Assembly (NCBI GenBank): GCA_030407085.1
Contig: CM059587.1
Location: 98,079,001-98,143,000, forward strand
Direction of reading: 5' to 3'
Length of the DNA: 64,000 nt
Source: Trichopria drosophilae
Lineage: Eukaryota; Arthropoda; Insecta; Hymenoptera; Diapriidae
Position numbers and translations under genes: made by a program. A model generated the notes under the pieces. The model searched no databases. It was not told the origin of the DNA and saw nothing but the letters and a program-made list of their open reading frames with translations. Positions 48,545-60,615 of this stretch are shown piece by piece. How positions within the stretch are numbered: the first letter of the stretch is position 1; the number at the start of each line of letters is the position of its first letter.

Positions 48545-48603
48545 GTTACTATTTTAACATTTTGTTTGCAGTAGTTCGGCAAACAAAATGTTAAAATAGT
48601 AAC
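48545..48603. repeat. Perfect 25-bp hairpin, 9-bp loop
   Basis: The arm 48545-48569 (GTTACTATTTTAACATTTTG, then TTTGC) is repeated as an exact reverse complement at 48579-48603 around the loop AGTAGTTCG. Pairing stops sharply at both outer ends. There is no mismatch, unlike every other inverted repeat here, so it is young or selected. It is shorter than a usual insect pre-miRNA. Confidence 0.9.
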
Positions 48604-48739
48604 ATCATTTAAGAGATTGTTACGGTACATGATTTTTGTTTTTGTTGTCAGTTCAAGGTATCAATTACTTTATTGTTACTTTATTCTAGTTCCCCAGGAT
48701 TTTTATTAAATTCAGGAAAATCCCAATAGTCTTATTACT

Positions 48740-49588
48740 CTGGGGCCACCAAAGCGGCCAATATTGGAGTTTAGACTGTCCGAAACCAAATTTCGAGGTT
48801 TGAATGTCTACAAGAGCTGGGCGCAAACATCTACTTTATCGCCTGAATGCTTTCGCACCTCCTTAATGTTGAGATTTTTCTCCTGTTTTATATTATTCGA
48901 TATGTATGGGTTGTTCTTGTACATTTTGGGTACTCGTATGGTTTATGTCTTTATATAGTTTTTACGTATTTTTCTTTTATTTTATTTTGTAAAATAATTT
49001 CAGATTATACTCAAGTCGTCTACAAAGTACAGACATTATTATTATTGTTGTTATATTCCATTTTCAAAGTCAAATTCGACTGAAAATGTATACAATACTA
49101 AAACCAATAATCTAGAGTTTTGGTCCTTAGTCTAACTTTAAGTTGAATTTAAATTTACATCAACATTAGGTACCGAAGGCAAATGTATAAAAGATATAAA
49201 GTTGTGGATGAAAACCTTTGCATAATCTAACAAAAAAAGAAGCAACACTTATTTTTCATTAAATCGCTAATTTAAACATCATTGCCGCAGCAAAAGGACA
49301 TTTTAACCTTGCAATTCGGTCTCAGAAGGTCGAAATACATATGATATGCATTCCATGACAGCAAAATACAAAAGAGTTCAGAGATGTCCTTTAAAAGAGG
49401 TTAGAAAGTGGGACTTCTTTATGAGCACATTTCGAAATTATTCTGAATTGTTTTTTATTTTGCTGCCTGGCCATTATTTTGGGACAGTCTAACCTCGAAA
49501 TTCGGATTCAGGAGGCCGAAAAACATACAATAAACATGGGTATATCCGCCGACAAATTTTGTCCTCCATTAGCGTTAGTGGCCCCTAG
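48740..49588. mobile_element. 849-bp TIR element with 3-bp target duplication
   Basis: The left end CTGGGGCCACCAAAGCGGCC and right end, read inward, CTAGGGGCCACTAACGCTAA are imperfect inverted repeats. ACT flanks both sides (48737-48739, 49589-49591). A second inner pair is TTTAGACTGTCC (48770) with GGGACAGTCTAA (49481), next to ATTTCGAGGTTT and CCTCGAAATTCGG. Three-base duplications fit PIF/Harbinger or CACTA types. The small plus-strand frames at 48764, 48847 and 49479 are within it and unrecognised. Confidence 0.55.
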
Positions 49589-49710
49589 ACTAAATCTTCC
49601 ACAAAAAGTCACCATAAATATAAATATTATTTTTTTATGTAATCTGCAGATTGTTAATTGTTAAACCTTAATGTAAGATAGGGAAATCCCCAGAAAAAAC
49701 AAAAGTAACC

Positions 49711-49786
49711 CCTAACCTAACCTAACCTAACCTACCCTAACCTAACCTAACCTAACCTAACCTAACCTAACCTAACCTAACCTAAC
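49711..49786 (-). repeat. Interstitial telomeric repeat (TTAGG)15
   Basis: Fifteen 5-bp units read CCTAA on +, with one CCTAC variant at 49731-49735. TTAGG is the ancestral insect telomere repeat. The array is nearly perfect and embedded in ordinary AT-rich sequence with no subtelomeric context. It is thus an internal array, perhaps from telomerase-assisted repair of a break or from an old fusion. Confidence 0.95.
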
Positions 49787-49799
49787 AGTCATCAAACCC

Positions 49800-52700
49800 T
49801 GATGAATAAAAACTAAAGTTATAAATAGGGACATAATTTTAATATTAAGGCGGTTCTAAAGTGATCCGCTGATAAGTTAAAAAAGTTATGCTGAAAATAA
49901 AAAATTAAGAAGGTCTGAATCAATTTATCAGTAGATTTTGATCAATAACCTGCTAATTAATTCTTTTAGGCAACTGTTAATTATATAAATTCTTATAGAT
50001 TTCAATGTTTAATATAAAATTGGCCAAGTAATACAAAGGGTCTTTAACAAAATCTTGAAGCGAAATACCAAGACTAATTATTGACCTAAGTAATTAAGCT
50101 GTAGGAAGAAGAGTTTTTAAATATTCTTTTGTATTCACCATTACTGTGATGTTAATGGTTACTCGGTGTGATTAGCAGAAAATATGGAAGCAGGATAAAG
50201 ATTAATCTTTTAAAAAATTAATTACGGCGCTTTTCTGGTATTAGTAATCTCATTCATCGTGAATATTTTATGTAATAAAACCACTGATATAATAATAACG
50301 TAAAAGGTATACATTTGACACATATTTCGAAAACGTAATTTCATCATGAAAATATTCATGTCGATTGTATAGACTCAAATGAAAAGACGGGTTTAACTGT
50401 ACCAAATTGTTTAAGTTTATATATTTTTAAACTTCACTAAAGGAATCGAAAGGAAAGCAATTTTTTATTTTCCTTGCGGTACAAATCAATTTTATTATGT
50501 ATTGATAAATATATCTTCAAATTGTAATATCTTAATATTAGTATTATAAACTTTTCAAATGCAATTCGAACTCAATTGGAAAGTAAAATATTGAAAGAGC
50601 ATCTTACTTAAAGTACAAAAATCAATTTTTCTTTGGTTCTGTTCATTTTTTTACTATGACTAAATTGTCGACATTGTGACAGCGTTTCAGTCACACTGCT
50701 ATAAATTCAGGCGCCAGATCGATCCATAAGAAATACTGGGAGGTCGGTGTTGTACTTTCTTCTACTATAAATTGATTTTTGCTACATTTCATCATTTTGA
50801 AGATTTTCTTCAAAATATTCATATAAAAATTTATGTACATCTATTTATCATAATCGATAAAAAATAAATGCGAATGTGAAATTAACTGTCAGAGTAGATG
50901 GGGAAGGGGATTATATTTTTTAAAGTAGTTAGATCCCTTTCCCAAAGTAGTTTGGGGAATATATTTAATACCGTTTCTAAGAAATTAATTTTCATTATTA
51001 ATAATATTATTGACGAAAGAAAGCATTACTGTTCTTAAAAATATTGAAACCTTCCAAAATACTTGTTTTGTGTTGTAGAAACTTTTGATAGTAATACAAA
51101 CAGTAATACACAAAGTTGTAATAAAATTGACCAACTTAAAACTGACCAATTTAAAAGAACCTGTTGGAAACATCAATTACAAAAATAACATTTTTAAATT
51201 CGATCCAAAACGTTAGTAGAATTTGTCTAGTATTTTGTTGCAATAATTAGTTTCTATGTACCTTTAACACTCATAAGTAAACGTTAAAAAGTGTCCAGAA
51301 ACCGGATTCGTTTTCTACAAGAGAGATAGTTTGGACACACTACAAAAAAACCCGTAGCATGTTACTATTTGACAACTATAAAAAGTTCAATACCTGCTCA
51401 TCTACATTTAACCAGTTCCAGTAACTGTACTAAAGTAGTGGAATGAGCTAAGAATATACTTCGATCAATTTTTATAATTTTAACCACAATAATTAATTTA
51501 AGTACATACTTCCGTAAATGTAGTTTTTAATTATTACCTGAAATAAAATAGTAAACTAGAGTACACGGACGGGATTTAACTACGAAATTTGTCGTTTTTA
51601 TTACTTTCTGATTAACTACACAAATGTGGTTGAAATTACTAGATTTTTTTTTAGAGGAATGATATTAATATTTTATTTTAAAAGTGTGGAAAGGTGCTAA
51701 ATTTAGTCTTTTATGACTAAAAAAAGAATCGTGATTAAAAATTCATGACAAAAAAACTATGACCAAAAAAAACATGATAAAAAAATTAAATCTGACAAAA
51801 AATCGCAAATTTTGACATATTTAATCTCACTTTTTTTGTAAATTTGACGTGATGGGAGATTTCCAATGTACCATTGATTGTATTAATAGAAAGAATTTCA
51901 AGACTGATACTAGAACGTCCCGAGAAAATTCACTTGAGATTCATAGACTTCGTTCTAAGAGATTCAGAAAACCAATAAAGGTTTTAGACAATTTCTAAAA
52001 AAGTGGTACAAAACTGACCTCTCCACTAATCCCATTTTCTTTTTAGAAAACTATACTCTTCAATATATTCGTAGGAATTAAAGTGAAATCATGTGTTAAT
52101 CAAATAATAAAGAGCTGCGGATAAATTTGGTTGTGAGTTTACTGTTATTGGCTTTTATTTTGCCGTTCGTCTTTTACATTTCTTTTTAGGATTTGCCTCT
52201 CACATGTATGTCCTACTACTAGAATAAACTTGTGTAATTGTCATCAGAAGTCATCATTACTACTTTTCGCTTAAAAATACATGATAAACATTTGTGATGT
52301 CAAAAAACGATTTTGGACCATCTTTACGGGTTCGTTTATAGATCTCTCTGATATTTTTCACATAATGGATCATCCTTCAATGATAGTAATGCAAGCGATG
52401 CAATTTTAATTACGGATGTTATGGCCAGCGACATAAGTAATAAAATAACGCATTAAAGTAATAAACTTAAAGCAATAAACGTAAAAAGAATTCCACTATT
52501 GTCAAAAAACAATTGTTGGTGATATTGTTCGATGTAAATGACACGCGTAGACGGAACAAATCGTATACTTTGTGACAGCGTTCCAGTCACACAATTCTAA
52601 TTCAGGCGCCAGATCCAAATGGTACAACTTCCCCGTACTTTCCTCAAAGATACAATGTCATGTGGAAATGCCATCAGATGGTCCCATCGTTGTTAGCATG

Positions 52701-53000
52701 AAATATATTAGAAATGATACTTCGTTCGTCAAAAGTAAAATCGGTGGCGGACAGTGATAATACATTCTGATTAACATCAGGCCTCCACCGATGGAAAGTA
52801 ACAGAAAATATGGAAACGGAAACAAATAAAATAAAACTAATTACTTAAAGGTGCTAAGAATAAATTAAACGTATAAGCATTTCACAAGACGATTTGAATT
52901 GTAATTAATTGCTTAAATACGAAAATAATTAGTAGTTTCGTATCTAAAGCTTGAATAAAAATCTAGAAGCGCGCTCGAAAACGTGTTTATTTTCCTTAAT
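49800..53000. other. AT-rich DNA with a short dispersed repeat
   Basis: GTGACAGCGTTTCAGTCACAC (50677) and GTGACAGCGTTCCAGTCACAC (52572) are each followed by AATTCAGGCGCCAGATC within 25 bases, so these are two copies of about 50 bp of an unknown dispersed element. The first 9 bases can pair with the last ones (TGTGAC/GTCACA). The frame at 52572-52757 crosses the second copy and is not recognised. Otherwise nothing is seen. Confidence 0.45.
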
Positions 53001-53039
53001 CTAAATACGGAAATATATCGTTAATTAGGTCCGAGGAGC

Positions 53040-53400
53040 ACATAACACTACAGAGCGGAAAATCTTGCATTATTGTCGGATCGAGTCCGCGTTGCGCCTT
53101 GTAATTCATCTATTTTTACAACATACGCCCCGAGTGCGCTTCCGTTCTCACGACAACCGTGCACTCACCGGTACAAATTGAATTATTTGCATATTATTTC
53201 AAGCAATCGGTGTGTGCGAGTCAAGTGATAACGAGCAGGGTCGTCGGAAATCACGCAGGAAGAAGGTGCATCTTGAGCGACAGGGTACAAATCTGCCCCA
53301 TCGTTGGGCGCCAAAACACCTGTTTGCTCGAAGAGGTTAGGGTCGGTAATTGTTGATATCAAGATTCTGACATCTGATAATCTCATGACACATTCCGTGC
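53040..53400 (-). promoter_or_regulatory. G+C-richer block with a minus-strand donor; possible 5' exon of a leftward gene
   Basis: On the minus strand a strong donor, TACCG|GTGAGT, lies at 53169/53168. Just upstream, ATGCAAATAATTCAATTTGT would begin a short coding start (MQIIQFVP) in phase 0. Alternatively a longer minus-strand frame (53386-53183, containing VLAPNDGADLYPVAQDAP) ends at a TAA before the donor, which would make it untranslated leader. The octamer ATTTGCAT (53187-53194, + strand) is a POU-type motif. These facts fit a first exon plus promoter, but nothing downstream proves it. Confidence 0.28.
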
Positions 53401-53676
53401 ACAGTGTGAAGGTGTTTCAGAAAACGTATATAATACCCCGTATTTCTTATTAAAATTTTATTAAGGGGGAGAGGGGAGTAGCGAATACCTCAACTATTTA
53501 ACCTTTTCGGTAGGGTCAAAATTCCTAAATGTGAACCGGAAGTGTCAAAATATTTACGTTGCGTAATGTCAACTGGAACATATAAAGAAATTGATTATAG
53601 TCAATATTGGACACAATAACAGAAACATTCAAGGGCTACAAAAACGTGTACAGTTATGTTTAGGGAGATTGGTATA
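53401..53676. other. AT-rich DNA, no feature recognised
   Basis: Nothing supported. Confidence 0.4.
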
Positions 53677-53948
53677 CAGTAACCCCCGTCATAAGCTATA
53701 CCGTCAAAGGTAGATGTCTATCCAAAGTTAGACAGATGGCTTGTCCAAAGTTATACCGCTCTCTTCCTCTCATTCCCCCACCACATTGTTTCGCTGAGCC
53801 ACACACGCTTCGCGACACTCTCACAGAACCACTCATTGCACGGATATAAACAGAGTTACGGGAGTGGGGATAGTGAGGGGCTATAACTTTGGAGAATCTT
53901 CCGCCATTTTGAAAGAACCGACGGTATAACTTAGGATGGGGACTACTG
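53677..53948. mobile_element. TA-flanked MITE, CAGTAACCCC ends (272 bp)
   Basis: The ends CAGTAACCCCCGTCATAAGC then TATACCGTC, and GACGGTATAACTTAGGATG then GGGACTACTG, are inverted and flanked by TA (53675-53676, 53949-53950). The centre is G+C-richer and gives a minus-strand frame that is not a gene. It fits a Tc1/mariner/pogo-type MITE. Confidence 0.75.
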
Positions 53949-54239
53949 TAGTTAACAAATTTAACAGATTTACTCAAAATTAATGTCGTTTAAAAAAAAT
54001 ATATATAACAAATGTTCGACAGGAACTAGATCGATTGGATACGATAGGCAAGAGAAATTAATTGAAAGCATTGTCAAAAGTTAATTTTCGTACAGGTTAT
54101 GGTTGCCACTATTAGACTTCAGAACGGTACTGCACTAGTAAAAATCGGGCAAAATTTTCACTCCCTACTTACCACATAAACCTCCTTAAGCGCAGATGGG
54201 CTTTTTTAGAAATTAAACCATATTATTTTAAGAACTTTT

Positions 54240-54430
54240 TGGATCACAGACCACGAATCTCAAGTAGGATTTTAGACAGTAAAAAATGGCGATCCAATAT
54301 GACGGATTCATTTTTAAGAAGTGATCAGATTTTATTGAAAATTGTTACTCGGAGACTGTTGGGGTCGCAAATTACAAATCTGCAGTCATATTTTAAATTC
54401 CAAAATGGCGGATCTAATGTGGTACGTGGA
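54240..54430. repeat. ATGGCGG-type repeat
   Basis: AAAAATGGCGATCCAATATG (54282) and CAAAATGGCGGATCTAATGTG (54402) with GTTACTCGGAGACTGTTGGGG between them are fragments of the dispersed family. Plus-strand frames here are repeat-derived. Confidence 0.55.
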
Positions 54431-54659
54431 TTGCAAGAAACGCATCGGAATATATCCATATTTGTCCAAAATGTGCCACTCAGATTTTTTTCTCATCATT
54501 AAATTCGAATCATTAGTCAAAAATACAAAACAGCTGATCAAATATGGCGATCGACTAAACTAAAAGTACACTACTGCACTAGCTGCTTCAGACTTTAGAC
54601 GATTTTTTTTGTATTATTTTAAATTTTGGGTACATAGACATTCTGGTGAAAATATCCCT

Positions 54660-55330
54660 TATGTAAAACTGTTCACTTCTTTAGACACGTTTGGTTTTCT
54701 ATGTGTGTCCTTTGTACTAAAATTGCTACATATAGCCAAAATAGTTGACACAACTTATCTTTTACTTTGTTTAATGAGTTCGACATCTTTGAGAACGAGT
54801 ATTCTATAAATTGTATAAAATCCAAATCAACATATTTATGTATTCAGTACCATAAAAAAGTTTGACACGTTTCGCATTTTGCATTTTTTTATTTTATTTT
54901 ACATTTCACACTTTCATTTCCATGGTATTTTCGAAATATTCGACATGTTCATTTACTCAATTCCGAATCTATGGTCTGTGCTAAGGTGTAAAAAATGAAA
55001 ATCGAGGCGCTTATTTATGTAGTTGTTGCTCACTTCTTTAGACACGTTTTTTTTTTCGTTTTGTTCTTTGTATCGAAATAGCTGCATGTAGCCAATATTG
55101 TTGACACAATGAATTTTTTGCTTTGTTCAATGAGTTCGACATCTATGTGAATCAGATTCGATAAACTGTAAAAAATTCAATTTTACATATTTATGTCCCA
55201 TTAGTTTGACACGTTTCGTATTTTCGATTCTTTCGTGTTGCTCTACATTTCACACTTAAATTTCCATGGTATTTAATAAATATTCGACATGTTCTTTTGC
55301 TTAATTCCAAAACCGTTTCGTGTTTAGAGT
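54660..55330. repeat. Two-copy tandem duplication, period 357 bp
   Basis: TCACTTCTTTAGACACGTTT occurs at 54673 and 55030. Each copy continues with GTTGACACAA, AATGAGTTCGACATCT, TTTGACACGTTTCG and TTTCCATGGTATTT in the same order and spacing. Divergence is moderate, so the duplication is old. A short frame at 54609 crosses its start. Confidence 0.8.
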
Positions 55331-55518
55331 GACCGATTTATTACATACCTCTCCTTATTTAATATAATCATGAAGTTTCGTAATTTTAATGTATTCGACA
55401 CGTTTTAGGGACACGGTCCATTCGCTCATATGAAATTAACCATTAAAATATTTAACGTTTTGACGTGTTTAATACAATCATTGAGGTTACCTTTTTGAAT
55501 TTCTAGCAGAGAAAAAGT

Positions 55519-55635
55519 AAATAGTTGGTATACTATTTAAATAGTTGGCTTGGTTGCCAAATTTGTTGATATCACTATGTAACTAAAAACGATGGCCGTG
55601 TCTTAACCTACTATCTAGTTAGTAGTTCTTATTTC
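55519..55635. mobile_element. Degenerate AAATAGTTG MITE
   Basis: It begins AAATAGTTGGTATACTATTT and ends CTAGTTAGTAGTTCTTATTT, resembling 23859-24023. Confidence 0.4.
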
Positions 55636-58425
55636 ATTTTTCTGTATGACTTATGTATTTACCTCGTTAAAATTTATTTCTTATAAAATCTCCCAATAGG
55701 AAATATCTGCAAATATTTTATTATTGCGCGCATCTATTGTGTCGCAATTGTAATTTGAAAGTTAAGCTGGTTACTACGTCATAAAAAGTAGAAATTACTC
55801 TATATCATAATTATATACCGAAAGTGCACTTGCATTTATAGTTACGTTAGTTTTTAATTACGTTATATTACTCATTAATTAAAAAAGTTTATTGTGCATT
55901 TTTCTGTATTTTAAGAGAAACGATTTAAGAATTATTTGAATAGATCAATGATGTTTAATAAAATTTAGAATTGTTTCATTTTATATCATGACGAGAAAAA
56001 ATTACATATTAAACCTTGAAAATATTATTCAATGAATGTTTCGCAAAAGAATTCAAATTTTGATAAATTAGTACGATGAGTAGAGGTCGTCGAAGAAAGA
56101 TTTCAAAACCGATCAAATCTTCATAGATATAGGCATACAAAACCGAGGATAAAATATGTAAATTAAAACTGGAATTCCTCTTGGTTCAGATTCCAATGGA
56201 GCAGCGTTGAAAAATTATCTCGACAGATACATTACTTGTGAGATAAATTGAATTAAACGCTGAGCGATTATCAAAATACGTCTGGTTTTTACGAAATTAA
56301 TACGACGTTTAAAAATAACATGATAAAAAATTTATGCGATTTTTATCATTCCTTCAAAACTGTAACATTTGCAGTTTCTTACAATTTCGGGTTTTCCGTT
56401 TGTATTGTTTATTTGAATAATTTCCTGTGTTTTTGTTTTTACTTTTTGCGGAAATTTTTCGAAATCATGTATTTTATTTACTTGTTTATATCGTTTGGCT
56501 AATTCCAATGGTACTTTCTTGTTTTCTTAGATTTATTTCGATTTTTTTAAGGTTATAATTCAACAATATTTCTATTATTTGAATTGGTTTTTATATTTTC
56601 TTCTCTACATTTCTTGGAGTGGAAATTCACTGTTAAAGGTGGACCGAATTTGAAAGTGAGAGGAGAATGTAAAATGATATTTTTAAATATGTTAGAACTG
56701 CTTTGAAAATTTTGTACCCTTTTTGGTTACATGTGTACTTTATCAACTACTTATGTATTCATATCGTAAACAATTCTCGAGCCCATTTCAGTATTATTGC
56801 TCATCGAATAAAACTGCGTTGTAAAACAACAATAGACGTAATCCACTCTTGTACACACCCTTCGTACCAGATCACTATTACTATTGTTATGTGTGAATTC
56901 CTAACCGGTTCTACCGGTGCTTCTCGCATCGGGTGTCATAGGAAGTGTATCTAAAATAGTAACACGCAATGTATCTGCAAGGATACCATTTAGAGCATTA
57001 TTATTTTTTGACCACTTCATTAAAAAATAAATTTCAGAATGGCCTCCTTGATTTAAATGATTTTTAAACGTATTTATTTAACGACAATTTAACGTTATTT
57101 CGAAGCATTTTTGCTCGATGCCACAATCAACTAGTTAAAGTATTTCTGAACAAAAGAGTTAATAATACGTTATTATGGTTCAAAAACGAAAAGTGTAGAG
57201 GAGAGGGCGATGGTGTAGCTCGAGGCACGGGCAATTACGAGACAAGCCGAAGGCGAATCGAAGCTTACTGAACATGAGACACGCAATATCGTCCGACCTG
57301 CCAATACCTTCTCGCTTAGGGTACATAAATACCGTATTTTATGTCACACACCTAAAAAAATGATCTCTTTAATACTGGTTAAGCGATCCCTTATAGCCAA
57401 TATTCCCAGGAATTTCTGTGATGCATACTCGATCAAACGAAAGGAAAATGAAAAACCAAGCGTCAAAGTCTACTTTACCGCCTGTAGATGAACTCAGGTT
57501 TCATTTAATTTAATCACGAATTAAACTATTTTTTACCGAACGTCTTAAATTAGTACAAAAAATCGAAAAAATTACGACGAACAAGACAGGCGTCGAAGTA
57601 AAGTTTATGAAAATATGAAATTGATGGAAGTCGACGGAAAATTGCTCCAGCCAGGATCATGTAAATTACAAGTAAAACCATTAATTCGTAAGATTATAAT
57701 AAATTAATACAAAATAACTTGAACTTCTACTATTTTTGACAGTTTTGAAGTATTGTTTACCGATCTATTGTCAGTGTTTAGGTCTGGCCAAGACCAGAAG
57801 ATCTTAACTGTACTCTCGTCTTGATCTCGATTCTATCTAATAGAATCCTCTCCCCTTATGCTCGTCTAAGTCTCGAGTATCGTCTTGTATCAGTCTCGAA
57901 TCGAGAATCTCAGGTCTTTATAGTTGTAGACTCCCTGAATTCAAATAACAAAAGTCGCTGGTCGCAGGTTTGAAATAATCTTCAATGATTCAGATCTGAA
58001 TGTCAAAATTAAAATCAATCGGATAATGTAAGAAGCTTTTAGTGTCATCTCAAGTTATCGCATCTAAGTTAGTCCATGACAAACTTAAAAAGAAGGACTT
58101 TAAAACGGGTCTTACTGTTCACAAAATATCGCCAGAAAAAAAATAGAACATAACATTTTTTTATTGTATTTTTGAGTAGTTTAAGATCTGTAAAGTAGAC
58201 GTTGGATGAAAAACTAACGGATATTTTTTTTTGGCAGAGATGACCAAACTTAATACTTTGTTCAGAACTTAGGTCTAGGTCGAGGTAGTAAAAATAAATG
58301 GAGTAATAAAAAACCTAAAGAAACATACGAGTATAAACATACATTGTAAAACCAAGTTTCTTATTTAAATACATTTTTTGAGTTTGAGATGCCAAATATG
58401 TCTTCCACCAGGTGTTCTGCATATC
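55636..58425. other. AT-rich DNA, little recognised
   Basis: A GAGTGA-family fragment lies at 56604-56640 (TTTCTTGGAGTGGAAATTCA). A small G+C-richer patch at 57195-57320 holds GATGGTGTAGCTCGAGG, which is tRNA A-box-like without a matching B box. Nothing is called. Confidence 0.4.
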
Positions 58426-58429
58426 TTAA

Positions 58430-59400
58430 ATGTCAAAAATGTCTTGGGATAAGACAATTCCCTATCGGCTTAGATCGACCGAAAGTTAGCCGGAAATCGA
58501 CGGTCAATATTTGCAAATAATTAACTGAAAATTGACTGACGCCAGAAATACTCGACCGACAATAGGTCGTAAGTCGGAAACTTTTGGGGTTAAAATTTCA
58601 GTCGACTTTCTGTGTTATCGACCAGAAGTTGACCGACTTTGAAGCAGAGTCGCATAATTTTCTTAAAATACTGCTATGCGATATTGTCCGAAAAGGCCAA
58701 AAAGTGACCAAAATTCGCCTGTTTTTTGGACCTGAAATTTGGGGAAAGAAAAATTGTTGATGTTAGGTTACTCCTGTCAAATTTTAAAATTGAGCATATA
58801 TCTCAATCTGGAGTTATGAGTGTTGGAATGGGGAATTTTAATACCAAAATTGCATTTTTTGAGAATGTGCCATTTTTTATCTCTGAAAATAAACATTTTA
58901 CCAAAAATTTACAATTTTTTGTTTAGAATTGTCCAAAGAATCTACACAAATTTTCTCCAGATCGAAAAAATCAAATTCCAAATTGTTAAAAAAATGTTGT
59001 CTTTGTTTTGAAAATGTTAAAAATGTAATTTCGGTCCGGAAAAAATTTGTTTAGATTTTTTCGATAATTCTAAATAAAAAATACCTCTTATGAATTTAAC
59101 GTAAAGCATATATTTTAGGAGATAAAAAATGTCAAATTTTCAAAAAATTCGAAAACAGGCGAAATTTGGGTTGACTCTTTACCGATCAATGCTCTTTATA
59201 ATTGAGTTGAAAATCGGTCGATTTCATAAACGACGACCATAAGTCAATCCAAAATTGTTATGGCCGATTTTAGAAAATTGATAAAAAATCGACGGTCGAT
59301 CGAATATTGGCCAACAATTGATCACGTTTTGAAAGTGATGTCGACTTTAATCCGACCGAATATTGACCGATTTCTGTTGATTGACCCTAAGTAGAGTAGT
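58430..59400. repeat. Degenerate foldback rich in CGGTCGA words
   Basis: The outer parts carry many GATCGACCG / CGGTCGA words (58477, 58550, 59212, 59290). The inner parts pair as TTCGCCTGTTTT (58715) with AAAACAGGCGAA (59153). No ends or target duplication could be fixed, and the plus-strand frames at 58726 and 58820 are AT-driven. Confidence 0.45.
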
Positions 59401-60615
59401 CTGATTCGGTTGATTTTACAGGATATTTCATGACCAATATTGTTCTTAAATTTTGTTGCGTCTCGAGATTTCAAATTAAAAATTTTCAATACAGATAACA
59501 TTGTGTCTTAGACTTGATGGTGCGAAAAAAAGGAAACGACTCAACAGAATGACAAATCTCACGGCGTGAAGTCATCCGAGTTCGTCTCGGATTAACCTCC
59601 CTTCAGTCCTGTTATGTTTCTCGGACACAGTGGCGAATGTATTCCCGTTTCTCTCTATCTCCTCAAAGTAGTCCGTTCAGTAATAAAAGGCACTCTTTAT
59701 GGATAATTCGACTTTAATCTAGAAGTTTCTGGAATTTTCGTATTAAGAAGTTGTTAGATTAAAGTATTGAAATTGTGGCGTTTCTCAATTTAATTAAAAG
59801 TTCACGACTGTAATTATCAATTACTTCTTCACAAGTTTTTAATTTGTTTCAGACAATGGCTTGTTATATTTCAATCAACCTTACTATCTGTTGATTTATT
59901 TGATTAGTCAGTTATTTCAATTATACATATTGGATTAGATTTTCAAGTTCATTTTTGTATTTTTATCTTTACGAGTGAAAACTCACTTTGTCTGGATTGA
60001 AAATTCACTTTTTCCCTGGAGTGACTTAATTTTCAATCAAAAATTTCGGCAGTAGATTTTTATTTACTTTAATCCTCGGTCTGTTTCAATTAATAAAGTT
60101 TTATTCAGTTATCTTGTTGATTCAGGCAATTGAAAACAAATTTGTTGAAAACTATCGATTTATTCAACCCTTTTCATTCATTCTGGCTAATTACCTCTAT
60201 GAGAATCGATTTCTCTGATTGCGAATATGCAGAATAATTCGCCATCTGTTGACAATAATGAAAAACGAGACAACTTGAAATGAATCAAATATTTATTTAA
60301 TTTTAAGTAATATTTCCTTGTTTCATGAAATTTAGTTCTTGTTCATGCCAGTAGCTCATTTAAAATTTGGCTATTCATTTAGCTTCGGCCTCTCCATGCT
60401 CGTTTCTCGTTATTGTCAATAGGGGGCGAATGTATTATTCTGTATATTCGCAATCCGAGAAATCCATTCTCATATAATATAGGTTATACGTTTAGGTTCG
60501 TTTATCAGTATAAATTAGAAAAGTTTGCGTTGAAGTGTGATTCCTCCTACAGTAGACCCCCCCCCCCAATATTAGTCTTACCCCTCGATTGCTGTTCCCC
60601 ATCACTTCTCACGGA
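59401..60615. other. AT-rich DNA with a GAGTGA-family fragment
   Basis: GAGTGAAAACTCACTTTG (59974) and CCTGGAGTGACTTAATTTTC (60015) mark a fragment of the family. A slightly G+C-richer patch at 59520-59690 has no frame or splice support. A C12 run lies at about 60557-60568. Confidence 0.4.

Noticed and set aside
53296..53325. Retroviral-type primer-binding site on the minus strand (TTGGCGCCCAACG)
   Set aside because: No LTR end adjoins it, there is no partner LTR and no gag or pol frame. The resemblance is probably chance.
57195..57260. tRNA-like A box (GATGGTGTAGCTCGAGG)
   Set aside because: No B box (GGTTCGANNCC) follows at a proper distance and no cloverleaf could be drawn.
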